Shown here in pieces: positions 4,675 to 6,206 of a DNA stretch of 6,206 nucleotides. The notes under the pieces are model-generated. The model ran no database searches, was not told the DNA's origin, and saw only the letters and a list, made by a program, of their open reading frames with translations. Positions within the stretch are counted from its first letter, which is position 1. Each line of letters opens with the position of its first letter. Origin of the DNA: an uncultured Collinsella sp. (GTDB lineage: Bacteria > Actinomycetota > Coriobacteriia > Coriobacteriales > Coriobacteriaceae); the NCBI GenBank assembly GCA_900554585.1, contig USHS01000081.1, positions 1 to 6,206 of the forward strand, written 5' to 3'. Made by a program: the position numbers and the translations under genes.

Positions 4675-5187
4675 GTGGCCGAGCACGAGCACGCTAACGG
4701 CTGCGAGCACGCACATGATCACGGCGCGGGCGCCGAGGCGAGCTGCCGTTGCAGCGGCCCCAACTCCGAGCTGGTCCGCTTTTCGGTCACCGCACCCGAT
4801 GACCTGCTGCGCCGCTTTGACAAGCAGATTGCGCGCCGCGGCGATGTGGCCAACCGCTCCGAGGCCGTACGCGACCTGATTCGCGCCTCGATCGCCAAGG
4901 AGCAGATGCGCACGCCCGACGAGCAGGTCATCGGGTCGCTCACCATGATCTACGACCACCACACCGGCGACCTGACACGCCGCCTAGACGAGGTGCAGCA
5001 CGACTACACCGACGAGATCGTATCGACCATGCACGTGCATCTGGATCACCACAACTGTTTGGAGATTCTGGCACTTAAGGGCCGCGGCGAGCGCGTCTAC
5101 GAGCTGGCCGACCGTCTGCTGGGCCTGCGTGGCGTTAAGCATGGCGAGCTTACCTGCGCCGCCACCGAGCAGAGTCTGGGGCTGTAA
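4675..5187 (+). CDS. nikR: NikR-type nickel-responsive transcriptional regulator with His/Cys-rich extension
   Basis: This 170-residue repressor belongs to the ribbon-helix-helix plus ACT-like family; with Ni(II) bound it normally shuts off nickel uptake genes. The DNA-binding strand LVRFSVTAPDDLLRRFD starts at residue 33 and NRSEAVRDLIR (60-70) is the helix pair. The C-terminal domain holds all four high-affinity Ni ligands, by alignment to E. coli His76, His87, His89 and Cys95: here His109, His120, His122 and Cys128 (QHDYTD, MHVHLDHHNC). The family's R-G-V-(K/R)-H-G-(E/H)-L motif is at 152-159. Residues 1-31 are an addition with five His and three Cys (HEH, CEHAHDH, CRC). The start is GTG one base after the preceding stop, without a clear Shine-Dalgarno site, consistent with coupling. 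No Met is available later before residue 78, so the extension is probably real. Confidence 0.93.
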   Translation: MAEHEHANGCEHAHDHGAGAEASCRCSGPNSELVRFSVTAPDDLLRRFDKQIARRGDVANRSEAVRDLIRASIAKEQMRTPDEQVIGSLTMIYDHHTGDLTRRLDEVQHDYTDEIVSTMHVHLDHHNCLEILALKGRGERVYELADRLLGLRGVKHGELTCAATEQSLGL

Positions 5188-5198
5188 GGGAATTTCCC
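5188..5198. repeat. Perfect 11-base palindrome after nikR
   Basis: GGGAATTTCCC immediately follows the nikR stop codon. The arms GGGAA/TTCCC meet around one base, so it cannot form an RNA hairpin with a normal loop. If it matters, it is as a protein-binding site. It may be chance. Confidence 0.25.
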
Positions 5199-5205
5199 GC
5201 AGCGC

Positions 5206-5281
5206 ACCTGCCAAAAAGGGACAGGTTTGTCTTGGCAGGTTTAGATGTTTTACCTACCAAAATAAACCTGTCCCTTTTTGG
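5206..5281. repeat. Long palindromic element between nikR and hypF, possible terminator or mobile repeat
   Basis: An 18-base arm (5211-5228, CCAAAAAGGGACAGGTTT) pairs perfectly with 5264-5281. Pairing continues inward, with two C-A mismatches and one G-T, to 5240/5252, giving stems of about 30 pairs around a loop of 11 bases. A second fold competes: ACCTGCCAA (5206-5214) pairs perfectly with TTGGCAGGT (5232-5240), and the latter can instead pair with ACCTACCAA (5252-5260). The core GGGACAGG...CCTGTCCC is flanked by A5 on the left and T5 on the right, so in either direction it would work as an intrinsic terminator. It is AT-richer than the genes on each side. It may be a REP- or MITE-like dispersed repeat, an attenuator for hypF, or a bidirectional terminator; the sequence alone does not decide. 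Confidence 0.8.
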
Positions 5282-5294
5282 TCGGTTTTGACGA

Positions 5295-5300
5295 GGGAGG
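5295..5300 (+). promoter_or_regulatory. Shine-Dalgarno site of hypF
   Basis: GGGAGG lies five bases before ATG 5306, the same arrangement as at the sensor kinase gene in this window. It fixes the hypF start. Confidence 0.8.
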
Positions 5301-5305
5301 GCCGC

Positions 5306-6206
5306 ATGCGGCATGTGCATATCCATGTAACGGGCATTGTGCAGGGCGTCGGCATGCGGCCGTTTGTGTATCGCGAGGCCATGGCGCACGGCATTTGCGG
5401 CTGGGTGCTCAACGCAGGTGACGGCGTGCACGTCGAGGCACATGCTTGCGCCGAGGCACTCGAAGATTTTGTTGCCGCGCTTTCGGAGCCCGCGCCCGCC
5501 GCGGCTCGCGTGGAACATGTCGAGGTTGCCGAGCTGGCGGCGGGCGCTTGGGATGCCGCTGACGAGCAGGGCTTTCGCATTGTGGCGTCGCAGGACCAGA
5601 CCGCACACACGACGCTCATCTCGCCCGATATCGCCACCTGCGATGACTGTCTGCGCGAGCTGTTCGACCCCGCCGACCGGCGCTTTCACTACCCCTTTAT
5701 CAACTGCACCAACTGCGGACCGCGCTTTACCATCATCCGCTCGCTACCTTATGACCGAACGGCCACCTCGATGGACCGCTTTCCCATGTGCCCCACCTGC
5801 GCCGCGGAGTATGCCGACCCGCTCGATCGGCGCTTCCATGCGCAGCCCGATGCCTGCTTTGATTGCGGGCCGCATATTACGTGGCGTGAGGTTAACCGCG
5901 ACGGAAAACCGGCGGTCGCTGGCGCAACGCTGGTCATCGGCTCCACGCGCGAAACCAGCGACGCCATTATTGAGCGTTGCGCCGAACTGCTTGGCTGCGG
6001 CGGCATCGTCGCCATCAAGGGGCTGGGCGGATTTCACCTGGCGTGCAACGCCGCCAACGAGCAGGCGGTGACCAAGCTGCGCCGTCGCAAGCGCCGCAGC
6101 AACAAGCCACTCGCCGTCATGGTGCGCAGCCTGGGCGACGCCGAGCGCCTGTGCCATATCGACGATGCCGAGCGCAACCTGCTGACCGGCAGCGTCCGCC
6201 CCATTG
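5306..6206 (+). CDS. hypF: HypF carbamoyltransferase, NiFe-hydrogenase maturation (5' part, cut by window end)
   Basis: The first 300 codons of a protein that is usually about 750 residues. HypF uses carbamoyl phosphate and ATP to load a carbamoyl group on HypE, the source of the CN ligands of the NiFe-hydrogenase active site. Domains in order: acylphosphatase (1-95) with GIVQGVGMRPFVYREA, catalytic Arg18 and Asn36 (LNAGDG); two zinc-finger modules (112-137: C112, C115, C134, C137; 162-187: C162, C165, C184, C187) with the typical INCTNCGPRFTII; and the beginning of the YrdC-like domain (from about 215) with GGIVAIKGLGGFHLACNA and RKRRSNKPLAVM. Met17 replaces the Phe common in GVGFRPF. The frame stays open to the window edge with no lesion. 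NikR directly upstream fits a nickel-dependent hydrogenase context, but a palindrome stands between them. Confidence 0.96.
   Translation, partial: MRHVHIHVTGIVQGVGMRPFVYREAMAHGICGWVLNAGDGVHVEAHACAEALEDFVAALSEPAPAAARVEHVEVAELAAGAWDAADEQGFRIVASQDQTAHTTLISPDIATCDDCLRELFDPADRRFHYPFINCTNCGPRFTIIRSLPYDRTATSMDRFPMCPTCAAEYADPLDRRFHAQPDACFDCGPHITWREVNRDGKPAVAGATLVIGSTRETSDAIIERCAELLGCGGIVAIKGLGGFHLACNAANEQAVTKLRRRKRRSNKPLAVMVRSLGDAERLCHIDDAERNLLTGSVRPI

Noticed and set aside
5227..5246. hypF promoter inside the palindrome (TTGTCT and TTAGAT)
   Set aside because: The spacing is only eight bases, too short for a -35/-10 pair.
5337..6071. Plus-strand open frame of 244 residues overlapping hypF
   Set aside because: HypF is unmistakable in another frame across the same bases; this one is Arg/Pro/Ser-rich shadow sequence.

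Overview
The window looks like a contig end from a high-GC Gram-positive gut bacterium. Codon use, the mix of genes (an AgrC-type sensor kinase with a LytTR regulator, thioredoxin, NikR, HypF) and the style of the IS200/IS605 element all suggest Coriobacteriia, most likely Collinsella or a close relative. That placement is inference from pattern, not a search. The first 23 bases are not biological. They are the end of a Nextera tagmentation adapter containing the complete 19-bp Tn5 mosaic end, so the genomic sequence starts at about base 24.

Left part (24-1440, + strand): the last codons of a probable LytTR response regulator overlap, as TAATG, the start of a 425-residue membrane sensor histidine kinase of the AgrC/GHKL type. 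Together they form a two-component operon. A hairpin at 1392-1435 separates this operon from a convergent minus-strand gene (1440-2009). That gene encodes a 189-residue protein that looks like a diverged uracil-DNA-glycosylase-fold protein without recognisable catalytic motifs.

Middle (2049 to somewhere between 3734 and 3790, minus strand): an IS200/IS605-family insertion with both genes. tnpA (Y1 transposase) and tnpB (RNA-guided RuvC nuclease) overlap as ATGA. The right end is clear: a hairpin with a bulged base, a GAAT guide, a TCAA cleavage motif and a presumed omega-RNA. TnpA has Arg where the first His of the HUH motif is expected, so it may be inactive. The element lies 40 bases in front of the minus-strand gene and seems to have landed in that gene's -10 promoter box.

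Right part (3800-6206, + strand): thioredoxin (trxA); a 219-base gap ending in a strong intrinsic terminator; an 82-residue helical protein of unknown function; one base later, a NikR nickel-responsive regulator with a His/Cys-rich N-terminal extension; a 76-base two-way palindrome; and the first 300 codons of hypF, the carbamoyltransferase of NiFe-hydrogenase maturation, cut by the window end. NikR beside HypF points to a nickel and hydrogenase theme. The small protein probably works with, or is at least co-expressed with, NikR.

No complete new system is evident. The points most worth following are the 5206-5281 palindrome with competing folds, the metal-binding NikR extension with its small partner, the altered TnpA active site, and the promoter-splitting insertion.
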